The position numbers and the translations under genes were made by a program. The notes under the pieces were generated by a model that was not told the origin of the DNA, did no database searches, and saw nothing but the letters and a program-made list of their open reading frames with translations. From positions 1-24,203 of the forward strand of contig JAFYUD010000180.1 of NCBI GenBank assembly GCA_017549665.1: a stretch of DNA of 24,203 nt, given 5' to 3'. This document shows positions 6,054 to 14,501 of the stretch, one piece after another (within the stretch, counting starts at the first letter, position 1; each line of letters starts with the position of its first letter). The stretch is from Clostridia bacterium. GTDB taxonomy: Bacteria > Bacillota_A > Clostridia > Oscillospirales > Acutalibacteraceae.

Positions 6054-6779
6054 ATGATAGGTTTAGGAACAATTATAAACACAGCCGCTATTATTCTCGG
6101 CGGTCTTCCGGGGCTGATTTTCGGCAAGAAAATTCCCGTACGTCTTCAGGACACGCTGATGAAAGCAAACGGTGTGTGCGTGCTTTTTATTGGTATAGCA
6201 GGTGCATTACAGGAGATGTTTACTGTTGAAAACGGTAAAATTTCCACCGTCGGAACAATGATGATGATCGGTGCGTTTGCAATCGGTGCAATAATCGGTG
6301 AAATTCTGAATATCGAGCATCATATGGAACGATTCGGTGAGTGGCTGAAGAAAAAGACAAAAAGCGATAAGGATATGTCTTTCGTTGACGGATTTGTCAC
6401 AGCATCGCTGACAGTATGCATCGGCGCAATGGCAGTAGTAGGCTCAATCAAAGACGGCATAAACGGAGACTATTCAATACTTGCAGCAAAGGCAGTACTT
6501 GACTTTATAATAATACTTATAATGACAGCATCAATGGGCAAGGGCTGCATCTTCTCAGCGATCCCCGTACTGATTTTCCAGGGATCAATAACACTGCTTT
6601 CAAGGCTCATTGAACCGATAATGACAGAAACCGCACTCTCCTACCTTTCATTGACAGGCTCAATGCTTATATTCTGCGTTGGCGTAAATCTCGTGTGGGG
6701 CAAGAAAATCAAAGTTGCAAACCTTCTGCCGACTATTGTAGTTGCTGTTATATGGGCAATCGTCGAAAATCTGATATAA
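6054..6779 (+). CDS. DUF554 family membrane protein (YdfK/YqgA-like)
   Basis: The 241-residue protein matches the DUF554 family over its whole length. It starts MIGLGTIINTAAIILGGLPG, has the strongly conserved GAFAIGAIIGEILNIE, the central VDGFVTASLTVCIGAMAVVG, and ends with two further membrane helices. Six or seven membrane spans are likely. The family is widespread in Firmicutes and often suspected of transport, but no function is established. The frame stays open further upstream, but the ATG at 6054 is preferred. It has an AAGGTG site 6 nt before it and gives the typical family N-terminus, whereas the upstream extension overlaps the promoter. It is monocistronic, between its own promoter and a shared terminator. 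Confidence 0.92.
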   Translation: MIGLGTIINTAAIILGGLPGLIFGKKIPVRLQDTLMKANGVCVLFIGIAGALQEMFTVENGKISTVGTMMMIGAFAIGAIIGEILNIEHHMERFGEWLKKKTKSDKDMSFVDGFVTASLTVCIGAMAVVGSIKDGINGDYSILAAKAVLDFIIILIMTASMGKGCIFSAIPVLIFQGSITLLSRLIEPIMTETALSYLSLTGSMLIFCVGVNLVWGKKIKVANLLPTIVVAVIWAIVENLI

Positions 6780-6780
6780 G

Positions 6781-6812
6781 AAAAAGCTATCCTTGACGGA
6801 TAGCTTTTTTAT
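6781..6812. terminator. Bidirectional intrinsic terminator between DUF554 and YfhO genes
   Basis: AAAAAGCTATCC-TTGAC-GGATAGCTTTTTT has a perfect 8-bp core stem flanked by A- and T-runs. It lies in the convergent gap, so it can stop both the plus-strand DUF554 transcript and the minus-strand YfhO transcript. Confidence 0.9.
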
Positions 6813-9784
6813 TATTCTGCTTCTGTTGTGTCAGCTGCTTCTGCTGTTACTTCAGCTGCAGACTTTTTTGATTTACGGCTGAAAATTATTGCCGTCACAA
6901 TAAGCTGTAAAGTTCCGATAACGGACAGAATCACAGCAATATTTGCATAAGGTGTAACATAATCAAATTCTACTGTATGCTCACCTGCGTCAAGAAGAAC
7001 ACCGCAGAACATTGTATTGACATTAAGAAGCTCAGCTTCTTCACCGTCAACATAAACTGTCCAGCCATCAGAATACGGAATCTGAGTTGCAAGAATCTTT
7101 GATTCATCAAGACTGATTGTACCCTTGACATTATTCTCGGATTCAGCAATTTCTACATTTTCGAGAATATCAGACTTACGTGCGTTTACATCATTTTTTA
7201 TATTTTCAAGTTTCTGATAGCAAAGATTCAGAGATTCAAATGTAAACTTACCCACATGTCCGAATTTAATGGTAATTTCATTATAAGAAATATCATCCTC
7301 ATAATATTCTTCGGGCATGACATAGCCGAGAGGAACTGCATAGGTATTAATACCTGACGTGAATGAATGTGCAGGAGTACAGTAAGTAAATCCGTTAACG
7401 TTGTTTGTAATATCAGACTTTGTCAGAACAGAAACCTGCTCAGGGGCAGCCTCATAAAACTTTTTGAGTGCAAGACGTTTTTCCGAGATTTTATCAACTT
7501 CAGTTTCACCTGTACCGTCAGCAGCTATTGCTTCGATGTTATTTACAATCTGCTTATCGTAAATATCATAAGAAGAATACGGTTCAAACTCAAACTCAAC
7601 TGCTTCAAGATAAAATTCTGAGTCACCGACAACAGGAACCTTGAATTTTATAAGTGCATCTGCATCAGTAACAATAAATGAATTCCCCTCGATATTGATA
7701 CCGCTTGTAAATGAAGCATAATCAAAAACATTATACTTCACAACATCTTCTCTTACTTCTGCTTTGTCAATATTGAATTCACCGTCAATAACAGCGGTCT
7801 GCAGCAAGACATTCTGCTTTTCAATGGGAGAAAGTGTTTCGTATTCAGCCCTTGACATTACAGAATCATAAGTATATCCCATGGGAAGATAATCTGTGGT
7901 TTCATAAATTCTGAATGAATCTTCTCTTTCGCCTTCACTATTTGATGCGCCCTTGAAGTATACAACCTCGTCAACTTTTTTAGTCACACCGACTCTGTTT
8001 TCAACTGTATATGTAAAGCCTGTGTTTCTGTAATATGCCCCCTTGAAAGGATCGTTATTATTGACTGAATATTTTGTACCTGTAAGATACTGAAGAATAA
8101 CTCTGTTATCAAGATTGAATATACGCTGTTCAAAAAGCATATTCAAGCCGATTTCCTGGAAGAAATTGCTAATATTCGGATTTGCAACACTGAAAAAGAA
8201 AGATGTTGAATTCGTATCGGTAACAATACAATCATTACTTACATTTGCTTTATAAGAATCATATCTGTAGAATTCAGCATCGTCACCGTATTCTTTAACT
8301 GCCTGAGATGCACTGTCAAGAACCATATATTTATATGTATCACCGGTCATCATAAATTCATCCACATACGCACCCTCACTATATGAGAAAATATAGCATG
8401 ACTGCATAAATGAAGAAAATACAACAAGAAGGCTGATAACAACCTTTGCATTTCTGACATTCTTAAACACTCTGTCATGTGCAAATGCAATCGCAATTCC
8501 GCAGAAAACAACAACAAGCATCATCATTGAAACTTCGCTTCTGCTCATCTGAATCATAATCACAACAGCAGAGTAAATTACTGCTGCAACAAAAAGACGT
8601 TTTTTCTCTTTGTCGGACATTTCAAACAAATCATCATAAGCAAAAACAACTGCTGCAGCTGCAATAAAGGCAATCACCCAGACCCATCGGTTTGTTACGT
8701 AAGAAAAACCATTTATAATGTGACCGAAAACAGGGAAAATCATCAGAATTATTCCGACAATGAGAGAAGCAGTAAGAACTTTATATTTCTTCATTCTTAC
8801 AACAACTGCAAGTAATGCAAGAATTGTGATTCCCCCAAAGCCGAGAGCAAGCCAGTAGCTTATATTTGAGGAGTTTGTAAAAGCATCCGCCATTTTGAGA
8901 TAATGTGTGATCGGATAAAAAATTCCGAAGCGATTATCAACCTGCGCTCTGTTTGTTGCAAGAGTATTATAAATCTGAGGCAGGAATATTATCATAGGAA
9001 TAAGCACTGCATTTGCTGTAAACAAAGCAAACTTTCCTACTGTACCGAAGAAATGTCCGATTCCGTTCTTTCTGTAATTGAAGAAATATGTAATTGCAGC
9101 ATATATTACCATAAATATACATACCATATATGCATTATAGAAGTTTGCGCTTATCGTCAATGCAATGGCTGTAATATAAAGCAACGGGCTCTTTTTCTCA
9201 AGAATTCTGTCAATTCCCATAAGAACAAGCGGGAAGTACATCATTGCAGTCAGGAAAAACGGATGTCTGATACCGCCGTAGAAACAGTATCCGCTGAACA
9301 TGTACACTACCGCACCGGTAACAACAGCGCCTGCGTCAGATTTCTTTGTATTCATATACAAAGAGAAGGTCAGGCCTGCCACATACATACGGAAAAGCAC
9401 AAGGAATGTGTAAAGGTATTCTGTCTTTTCTGCACTGAAAAATACAGAAAGAAGATTTATCGGATCACCGATTGCATAATAATGCAATGTACCCACGATA
9501 TCTCCGCCGAAGCCGATTGAAAAATCAAACATAGGTATATCGAGTGAATGCTCAACAAATACAGTCTGCAGCACTGTACGAAGATAATCTCCGTAATAAG
9601 CCAGTGACATACAATGCTGACTGAGTCCGTCAGCAGCCCAGACCAATGAACGGTCGTTAATGAAAAAGTTAAAACCGTACACAAGAGCAACCATTACGGC
9701 AAAAATAAAGGAATAGCCGAAGATTATCTTTTTTCTTGTGGTTGCGTTTTTACACCTTTCCAGCAATGGTGATAATTTACCCAT
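6812..9784 (-). CDS. YfhO-family large polytopic membrane protein (probable GT-C-fold glycosyltransferase)
   Basis: The 990-residue protein fits the bacterial YfhO family in length and layout. A first membrane helix (FGYSFIFAVMVALVYGFNFF) is followed by the acidic loop DRSLVWAADGLSQH and about a dozen further membrane helices to roughly residue 450. A long extracellular portion follows to about residue 930. A late beta-rich section carries the family signature QIPYSDGWTVYVDGEEAELL, and the last helix (ANIAVILSVIGTLQLIVTAI) precedes a charged tail. YfhO members resemble lipid-linked-sugar-dependent glycosyltransferases; in Bacillus and Listeria a homologue is needed to glycosylate lipoteichoic acid. 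Such a role here is inference. An AGGAGGA site precedes the ATG. It is transcribed alone from a promoter at 9913-9941, through a leader with two terminator-like hairpins. Confidence 0.92.
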   Translation of the reverse strand: MGKLSPLLERCKNATTRKKIIFGYSFIFAVMVALVYGFNFFINDRSLVWAADGLSQHCMSLAYYGDYLRTVLQTVFVEHSLDIPMFDFSIGFGGDIVGTLHYYAIGDPINLLSVFFSAEKTEYLYTFLVLFRMYVAGLTFSLYMNTKKSDAGAVVTGAVVYMFSGYCFYGGIRHPFFLTAMMYFPLVLMGIDRILEKKSPLLYITAIALTISANFYNAYMVCIFMVIYAAITYFFNYRKNGIGHFFGTVGKFALFTANAVLIPMIIFLPQIYNTLATNRAQVDNRFGIFYPITHYLKMADAFTNSSNISYWLALGFGGITILALLAVVVRMKKYKVLTASLIVGIILMIFPVFGHIINGFSYVTNRWVWVIAFIAAAAVVFAYDDLFEMSDKEKKRLFVAAVIYSAVVIMIQMSRSEVSMMMLVVVFCGIAIAFAHDRVFKNVRNAKVVISLLVVFSSFMQSCYIFSYSEGAYVDEFMMTGDTYKYMVLDSASQAVKEYGDDAEFYRYDSYKANVSNDCIVTDTNSTSFFFSVANPNISNFFQEIGLNMLFEQRIFNLDNRVILQYLTGTKYSVNNNDPFKGAYYRNTGFTYTVENRVGVTKKVDEVVYFKGASNSEGEREDSFRIYETTDYLPMGYTYDSVMSRAEYETLSPIEKQNVLLQTAVIDGEFNIDKAEVREDVVKYNVFDYASFTSGINIEGNSFIVTDADALIKFKVPVVGDSEFYLEAVEFEFEPYSSYDIYDKQIVNNIEAIAADGTGETEVDKISEKRLALKKFYEAAPEQVSVLTKSDITNNVNGFTYCTPAHSFTSGINTYAVPLGYVMPEEYYEDDISYNEITIKFGHVGKFTFESLNLCYQKLENIKNDVNARKSDILENVEIAESENNVKGTISLDESKILATQIPYSDGWTVYVDGEEAELLNVNTMFCGVLLDAGEHTVEFDYVTPYANIAVILSVIGTLQLIVTAIIFSRKSKKSAAEVTAEAADTTEAE

Positions 9785-9803
9785 AAGTTTTCCTCCTCAA
9801 AAC

Positions 9804-9841
9804 AAAAAAACAACCAACGGAATATTTTAAATCATCCGTTG
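9804..9841 (-). terminator. Terminator-like hairpin in the YfhO leader
   Basis: On the minus strand CAACGGA and TCCGTTG pair across a 13-nt AT-rich loop and are followed by a run with seven Ts. It lies between the YfhO promoter and the YfhO start codon, so it may act as an attenuator rather than an end-of-gene terminator. Confidence 0.6.
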
Positions 9842-9864
9842 ACCATTATAATCAGCTATTAAGT

Positions 9865-9895
9865 AAAAAAAAGAAAAAAAAGGATACAGTTATCC
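9865..9895 (-). terminator. Hairpin plus two T-runs after tmk
   Basis: On the minus strand GGATA-ACTG-TATCC is followed by eight Ts, a C and eight more Ts. For transcripts arriving from tmk a longer alternative stem exists, GGATACAG (9930-9923) with CTGTATCC (9889-9882). It probably ends the zapA-to-tmk operon. Confidence 0.6.
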
Positions 9896-9912
9896 TGTCT
9901 GTATGCCGGAAG

Positions 9913-9941
9913 ATTATAAGCTCTGTATCCCATTTTTTCAA
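9913..9941 (-). promoter_or_regulatory. Promoter of the YfhO-family gene
   Basis: On the minus strand TTGAAA (9941-9936), a 17-nt spacer and a perfect TATAAT (9918-9913). The predicted start near 9906 leaves a leader of about 120 nt. The promoter lies inside the region that can form the tmk terminator. Confidence 0.75.
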
Positions 9942-9967
9942 CCCCTTTTTTCACTTGTTTCACATTT

Positions 9968-10597
9968 TTAATAAAGCGTCATTACTGCTTTTTCGATTTT
10001 TTCAGCAACCTCGTCAATTGTTCCGTCAGCATTGATAACAACGATATTTTCGCTGTCTTTAAGTGATTCGAGACAATTGTAGAAGCGTTTTCTTATACTT
10101 GTCAGATAATCCTGAGTTTCATAGATTTCTATCTGATCCGCACTTCTGTTTGCATAGATTCTTTCCATACTCTTTTCAGGTGCAAGATCAAGGAATATAC
10201 ACATATCAGGCTTTCTGATATCCTCGCAGTCAAGATTAAGGCTTCTGAGCCATTCCATGCCCACATCAACGCCCTGATATGCAAGTGTTGAATAATAATA
10301 TCTGTCACAGATGACAGTATTGCCTTTATCAACGTGCATATTTATGCCGTCTTCGTCATTCACATTGTGATCAATACGGTCAGCAGTAAAAAGCAACGCA
10401 AGCTGACTCTTTGTGCATTTCTTTTTGCCTGAAAGCACCTCACGGCACATTTTTCCGTATTCTCTTCCTGTAGGCTCTGCGTGATTTACAACATTGATTC
10501 CTTTTGAAATAAGCTTATCTGTGATAATCTTTGTCTGCGTTGTTTTTCCTGAGCCGTCAAGACCTTCAATTACAATAAATTTTCCTTTTGAAAACAT
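9968..10597 (-). CDS. tmk: Thymidylate kinase
   Basis: The 209-residue product is dTMP kinase, which phosphorylates dTMP to dTDP with ATP. It has the P-loop IEGLDGSGKTTQ at residues 10-21, the DRYYYSTLAYQG substrate-binding motif and the PDMCIFLDLAPEKSMERI strand typical of the family. I chose the ATG at 10597. AAGGTG at 10609-10604 is well placed before it, while the GTG at 10606 in the same frame lies inside that site. The rsmA stop codon overlaps this ribosome binding site, giving tight coupling. It is the last gene of the packed minus-strand operon, next in function to dut: both act in making dTTP and keeping uracil out of DNA. Confidence 0.97.
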   Translation of the reverse strand: MFSKGKFIVIEGLDGSGKTTQTKIITDKLISKGINVVNHAEPTGREYGKMCREVLSGKKKCTKSQLALLFTADRIDHNVNDEDGINMHVDKGNTVICDRYYYSTLAYQGVDVGMEWLRSLNLDCEDIRKPDMCIFLDLAPEKSMERIYANRSADQIEIYETQDYLTSIRKRFYNCLESLKDSENIVVINADGTIDEVAEKIEKAVMTLY

Positions 10598-10602
10598 AAC
10601 TG

Positions 10603-11466
10603 TCACCTTAACTTATAAAGTTCTTCACTGAGTGTATACATTTCTTCCATAGTCAGCTTTTCTGCTCTTACGTTTTTGTCAAGAGATGCATTTTCAAGCG
10701 CTGCAAATATCTTATCCTTGGGCATTCCCAGACCTGATGCAAGGCCGTTTGCGGCAGTCTTCCTTCTCTGTGAAAAAGCAGCTTTTACAACCTTGAAGAA
10801 GAATTTTTCATCAGTCGGTCTGAATTCAGGCTCACTTCTTACGGTAAGCTTTATAACCTCACTGTCAACATTGGGTGAAGGCATGAAGGATTCACGGGGA
10901 ACAAAGAACAATTCCTGTGCCTCGGCATAGAAATTGACAGCAACAGAAACTGCACCTGCATCTCTTGAGCCGATTTCTGCACAGAGTCTCTCTCCTGCCT
11001 CTTTCTGCACCATTACGGTAATCGCCTTAACGGGCAGACGGCTTTCAAGAAGCATCATTATAATAGGAGAAGTAATATAATAAGGAAGATTTGCACACAC
11101 GTGAATGTCACTGCAATCAGCAAAGCTCTCCTCAAATATTCTCTGAAGGTCAGTTTTCATTACATCTGCATTTATCACTTCAATATTATCAAAATCAGCA
11201 AGTGTATCTGCAAGCACGGGAATAAGTCTTGTATCAAGCTCGAGTGCAACCACTTTCTTTGCCTTTTTACCTATTTCCTGAGTCAGAACACCGACACCGG
11301 GACCGATTTCAAGTACACCTGATTCCTCGGTAATTCCTGATTTTTCAACGATCAACGGACAAACACCGGGATCAATGATAAAATTCTGTCCCAATGCCTT
11401 TGAAAAAGAAAATCCGTTTTTCGACATTATTCTTTTAATTACATTGATATCTGTCAGATTATACAT
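10603..11466 (-). CDS. rsmA: 16S rRNA dimethyladenosine transferase
   Basis: The 287-residue product is RsmA (KsgA), which dimethylates two adjacent adenosines in the 3' terminal helix of 16S rRNA late in 30S assembly. Visible hallmarks are SKALGQNFIIDPG near residue 22, the S-adenosylmethionine motif LEIGPGVGVLTQ at 52-63, the acidic ALELD at 74-78, and the catalytic NLPYYITSP at 126-134. The C-terminal helical domain contains AAFSQRRKTAANGL. An AGGATG site lies shortly before the ATG, overlapping the stop of the preceding helicase-loader gene. The order rsmA then tmk inside a replication operon is unusual; in Bacillus rsmA is usually near rnmV. Confidence 0.97.
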   Translation of the reverse strand: MYNLTDINVIKRIMSKNGFSFSKALGQNFIIDPGVCPLIVEKSGITEESGVLEIGPGVGVLTQEIGKKAKKVVALELDTRLIPVLADTLADFDNIEVINADVMKTDLQRIFEESFADCSDIHVCANLPYYITSPIIMMLLESRLPVKAITVMVQKEAGERLCAEIGSRDAGAVSVAVNFYAEAQELFFVPRESFMPSPNVDSEVIKLTVRSEPEFRPTDEKFFFKVVKAAFSQRRKTAANGLASGLGMPKDKIFAALENASLDKNVRAEKLTMEEMYTLSEELYKLR

Positions 11467-11467
11467 G

Positions 11468-12436
11468 TCAACATCCTAACTTCTGCTGTCTTATATCCTC
11501 GCCCTGAAAAGCAAGAATTCTGTAATCACCAAGCACTCTTGACGCTGTTCTGCCAGAATAACGTTTATTGAAGCTGTCGAAATCATAATTTGTGCTGATG
11601 ATTGTAGGTTTATTTGTAAGAATTCGTGTGTTTACGATATTGCCGAATGCGGCAACAGAGAAATTTGTAATAAATTCTGCACCGAGATCATCAATAATAA
11701 GAAGATCACATTCAAGAAGCATTTTCTCGGTAGTTCCGTCAGTATTATCACTTCTTCCGAAATGCTCTCTTTCAATTTCACTGAAAAGATTCTGTGCAGA
11801 ACCGTAAACTACACCGTAGCCTTTTTCAAGCACCTTTCCTGCAATTGCAAGAGACAGATGAGTTTTACCCAGACCTGTACCGCCCATGAAGAAAAGGCTG
11901 TCAGATGTAAGGTCAAAGTTCTCTGCATAATGAACACAGTAGCTGTATATTCTGCTCATCTGATCATAAACTTCTGCGTTCTTCTTATAGTAATCAAGAG
12001 TAAAATCATCAAAAGAGCTGATCTGCAAGGGGGAATTTTTGCACAGCTGCTCATAAGAAAGCTGTCTGAGAAGATTCAGGTGACAAGCACAGAGCTTACC
12101 GTTTCTTATACCTGAATCCGAGCACTCCTGACAAGTGTATACAGGGTCAAAATAATTATGCTGATAGCCGTTTTCCACAAGAATACGCTTGATTTCATTC
12201 TGAGCTTCAAGATTATCCTTTTTGAGCTGTTCTATGTATTCGGCAGTTTTCTCACCCATACCGATGACACCGACAAGACCGTATGCAGACTTGCGCATAC
12301 GTTCTTCAAGCTCGTAAATTTCAGGCAGTCTGAGAATAAGATCATCATGTCTGATTTTTGCGGCACTTTCGGCTTTCATTTTTCGTGATGCAAGAGTTTC
12401 TCTTGCAAGATTGAATATTTTTTCACTGTAGCCCAT
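11468..12436 (-). CDS. dnaI: DnaC/DnaI-like helicase loader ATPase
   Basis: The 322-residue product is an AAA+ ATPase of the DnaC/DnaI group, which loads the replicative helicase at origins or restarted forks. The N-terminal ~100 residues are helical. A four-cysteine cluster follows (CQEC at 102-105 and CAC at 116-118), the zinc site known from DnaI. The ATPase domain has Walker A GGTGLGKTH near 185-193, Walker B LLIIDDLGAE near 245-254, sensor-1 IISTNYD and the arginine region YSGRTASRVL. I chose the ATG at 12436: AAGGA precedes it at fair spacing and it lies 4 nt after the preceding stop. A TTG at 12472 in frame would overlap the upstream gene by 32 nt. It is next to the DnaD-like gene, its expected partner. 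Confidence 0.93.
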   Translation of the reverse strand: MGYSEKIFNLARETLASRKMKAESAAKIRHDDLILRLPEIYELEERMRKSAYGLVGVIGMGEKTAEYIEQLKKDNLEAQNEIKRILVENGYQHNYFDPVYTCQECSDSGIRNGKLCACHLNLLRQLSYEQLCKNSPLQISSFDDFTLDYYKKNAEVYDQMSRIYSYCVHYAENFDLTSDSLFFMGGTGLGKTHLSLAIAGKVLEKGYGVVYGSAQNLFSEIEREHFGRSDNTDGTTEKMLLECDLLIIDDLGAEFITNFSVAAFGNIVNTRILTNKPTIISTNYDFDSFNKRYSGRTASRVLGDYRILAFQGEDIRQQKLGC

Positions 12437-12440
12437 AAGC

Positions 12441-13511
12441 TCACTGTCCTTTTTTCGTCTTTGTGGGATCAAGCTCCCTGCTTCGTTTCATAATAAGATC
12501 TATATTGAAAGATGTATTTGCGGAAGAAGGATCAAAATCCTTTATATGCTTTGCGGCAGGTTTCTTTTCTGTTTCACCTGCATAGCGTCTGCCTGATTCT
12601 TCAACATCAGCTATTGTTCGAAGGTCTGCTTCATTCCATGAACGAAGAATACCGTTCATATAGCTGAAGCTGATGCTTCCCTTTTTCTCCACTGCTTTTT
12701 CGTAAGCATAATATATCATATCCATACCGAAGCCGTAGTCATTCACCCACACTTCAAGATAATCTGCCTGCTTTGAAGTAGGCTTCGGATTGTCAACACC
12801 TGTTACATTACGGAATTCAGTCCATATACGGTTGGAGTTTTCAAGTCTCGCAATTTTTTCACTGGCTTTTTCAAAGCTGTCAATTCCTGTTTCTGACCAT
12901 GAAGCACCCATTTTCATTATGTATGCGACAGAGCCCTGCTTTCCTGCAGTCTTTGCATAGCTGCAGAGCATGATAATAACTTCTGCAGGAAGACCGTAAT
13001 GATCATGAAGTATAAGCAAGGATGACTGTGCATCATAACCCAGTGTTCTGCCGAAAGAAGCCTGAGCTTCTTCAAACATTGTACGCACTTCCTCGGATTC
13101 TGTAAGACGCATGGCAATGTCCTTCATAGAAGGCTTTACAATGGGAGGCTTTTCTGTTTTCTGAACTCTGACCTGAGGTATTTCCGCACTGACTTCTGTT
13201 TTTACAGCTTCCTTTGCTGCATTTTCTCTCATGATTTCAGATGCTGACTGCACAGTCTGTACTGCAGCGGTATCACCGTCTTTGACAACAAGACCTGCTT
13301 CTGTCCAGTAAAGCATTGCATCGTCAATTTCATCTGCAGGAATACCTGTATCACGGGAAATCACAGAGATTTCTGCTTTTGTTGCAGGATTACGGTAAAG
13401 CCACAAAAGCACCTTCAGCTGAGCCTTGCCCGCCATACGAAGATGCTTGTCCGCAACATCCGTCGGTAATGCAAACACCGACGCATATGAATTAGGATTA
13501 ATTTTATACAT
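12441..13511 (-). CDS. DnaD/DnaB-like replication initiation protein
   Basis: The 356-residue product has an N-terminal winged-helix region (KAQLKVLLWLYRNPATKAEI, with VISRDTGIPADEIDDAMLYW) and a charged linker. Two DnaD-type domains then follow in tandem. The first covers about 150-225 (ILHDHYGLPAEVIIMLCSYA) and the second about 235-310, ending with the family motif SYMNGILRSWNEA (YxxxIxxxW). DnaD/DnaB-type proteins of Firmicutes remodel DNA at origins and restart sites and recruit the DnaC-DnaI helicase complex. Two DnaD domains in one protein are common in Clostridia. The ribosome binding site is weak (GGTG), suggesting coupling to dut 18 nt upstream. Its stop is 4 nt before the helicase-loader start. 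Confidence 0.92.
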   Translation of the reverse strand: MYKINPNSYASVFALPTDVADKHLRMAGKAQLKVLLWLYRNPATKAEISVISRDTGIPADEIDDAMLYWTEAGLVVKDGDTAAVQTVQSASEIMRENAAKEAVKTEVSAEIPQVRVQKTEKPPIVKPSMKDIAMRLTESEEVRTMFEEAQASFGRTLGYDAQSSLLILHDHYGLPAEVIIMLCSYAKTAGKQGSVAYIMKMGASWSETGIDSFEKASEKIARLENSNRIWTEFRNVTGVDNPKPTSKQADYLEVWVNDYGFGMDMIYYAYEKAVEKKGSISFSYMNGILRSWNEADLRTIADVEESGRRYAGETEKKPAAKHIKDFDPSSANTSFNIDLIMKRSRELDPTKTKKGQ

Positions 13512-13529
13512 AATAAAACACCGTCTGAA

Positions 13530-13973
13530 TTACTTTTTGCCTGTTGAGCCGAATCCGCCTTCACCACGCTGTGTATCGTCAAGGGTTTCAGCTTCTTCAA
13601 TTTCGGGAAGGCAAACGGGCATAATTACCATCTGCGCTACTCTTTCACCGGGCTCAACGGTATAAGGCTCGTCAAACTGATTGACAAGACCTACTATAAT
13701 TTCACCTCTGTAATCACTGTCAACAACACCAACGCAGTTTGCAGGAGCAAGACCATGATTAATGGAAAGACCGCTTCGTGCAAAAATGAATGCGCCCATT
13801 TCAGCAGAAGGCAGGGCAATTGCGATACCTGTGGGGAATTTCACACACTGATGAGGCATAACTGTCACTTTTTCATCAATACAGGCATAAAGGTCCATAC
13901 CTGCGCTTCCCTCAGTTGCACGACGGGGCACAACTGCATTCTCACGCAGCTTCTTTATCTTGAGCACACTCAT
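13530..13973 (-). CDS. dut: dUTP diphosphatase
   Basis: The 147-residue product is a trimeric-type dUTPase, which hydrolyses dUTP to dUMP and pyrophosphate. This keeps uracil out of DNA and supplies dUMP for dTMP synthesis. All five family motifs are present: GSAGMDLYA, FARSGLSIN, GVVDSDYRGEI (catalytic Asp), GERVAQMVI and the C-terminal GEGGFGSTG that closes over the substrate. The AGGAGG site overlaps the zapA stop region, with only 2 nt between the zapA stop and the dut ATG, so the two are translationally coupled. Length is normal. Confidence 0.98.
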   Translation of the reverse strand: MSVLKIKKLRENAVVPRRATEGSAGMDLYACIDEKVTVMPHQCVKFPTGIAIALPSAEMGAFIFARSGLSINHGLAPANCVGVVDSDYRGEIIVGLVNQFDEPYTVEPGERVAQMVIMPVCLPEIEEAETLDDTQRGEGGFGSTGKK

Positions 13974-13975
13974 TT

Positions 13976-14296
13976 TCAGACCTCCTGAGAGCCTTTTTTC
14001 ATTTTTGCAAGCTCTCTTCTGAGCATATCACGCTCAGACTTTGCCTGTGCGGCATCTGCAAGATATTCCTTGAGCTGAACCTTCATTTTCTCAATCTCTG
14101 CTCTTGCCTTTGCTGCATCATCAGCATAATCAAGAAGGGCAAGCACTGTTGCCTGAGTGGGATTTATTTTGGCAGAAGCCATGATTTCAGAGATTTTTTC
14201 ATCTGCAAGCTCTGCTATTGATTTTGCATATTCGGGATCGTTATCTGTTGCAATTGTGTAAGGTATACCTGCAACCGTAATTCTGATTTTTTCCAT
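13976..14296 (-). CDS. zapA: Cell division protein ZapA
   Basis: The 106-residue product fits ZapA. The short N-terminal beta region KIRITVAGIPYTIATDNDPE, then YAKSIAELADEKI and the characteristic TQATVLALLDYADD, are followed by a long coiled coil rich in Glu, Lys and Ala to the end. ZapA binds FtsZ at mid-cell and bundles its filaments. It is the first gene of the six-gene minus-strand operon, with an AGGTG site before the ATG and a good promoter at 14333-14361. Linking it to replication genes is uncommon but plausible, since both are cell-cycle functions. Confidence 0.93.
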   Translation of the reverse strand: MEKIRITVAGIPYTIATDNDPEYAKSIAELADEKISEIMASAKINPTQATVLALLDYADDAAKARAEIEKMKVQLKEYLADAAQAKSERDMLRRELAKMKKGSQEV

Positions 14297-14332
14297 ATTA
14301 TATTCACACCTGTAAATTATTTTTCAAACTAT

Positions 14333-14361
14333 ATTATATATATATTTCCCGCAAGTTGCAA
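14333..14361 (-). promoter_or_regulatory. Promoter of the zapA-dut-dnaD-dnaI-rsmA-tmk operon
   Basis: On the minus strand TTGCAA (14361-14356), a 17-nt spacer and a perfect TATAAT (14338-14333). The start codon of zapA follows about 30 nt after the predicted transcription start. No internal promoter or terminator was seen through tmk. Confidence 0.78.
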
Positions 14362-14434
14362 CACATATTTTAAATTTGGATAATAAAACGAGTTTTTTTA
14401 ATTTTTCGTTAACAATTTTGTAAACAAAAAAATA

Positions 14435-14462
14435 TTGACATATGGTTAAAATGTGATATAAT
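14435..14462 (+). promoter_or_regulatory. Promoter of the VWA surface-protein gene
   Basis: A perfect TTGACA (14435-14440), a 16-nt spacer and a perfect TATAAT (14457-14462) lie 39 nt before the start codon. With a GGAGG ribosome binding site this predicts strong expression. Confidence 0.88.
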
Positions 14463-14501
14463 GACAATGTAAATTTATAACTGATACGGAGGTATACTTC
14501 T

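Noticed and set aside
8903..9520. Open frame of 205 codons on the plus strand inside the YfhO gene
   Set aside because: It is antisense to a well-supported membrane protein. Its product is a Cys/His/Ile-rich mixture typical of the reverse of hydrophobic coding sequence, with no promoter or ribosome binding site.
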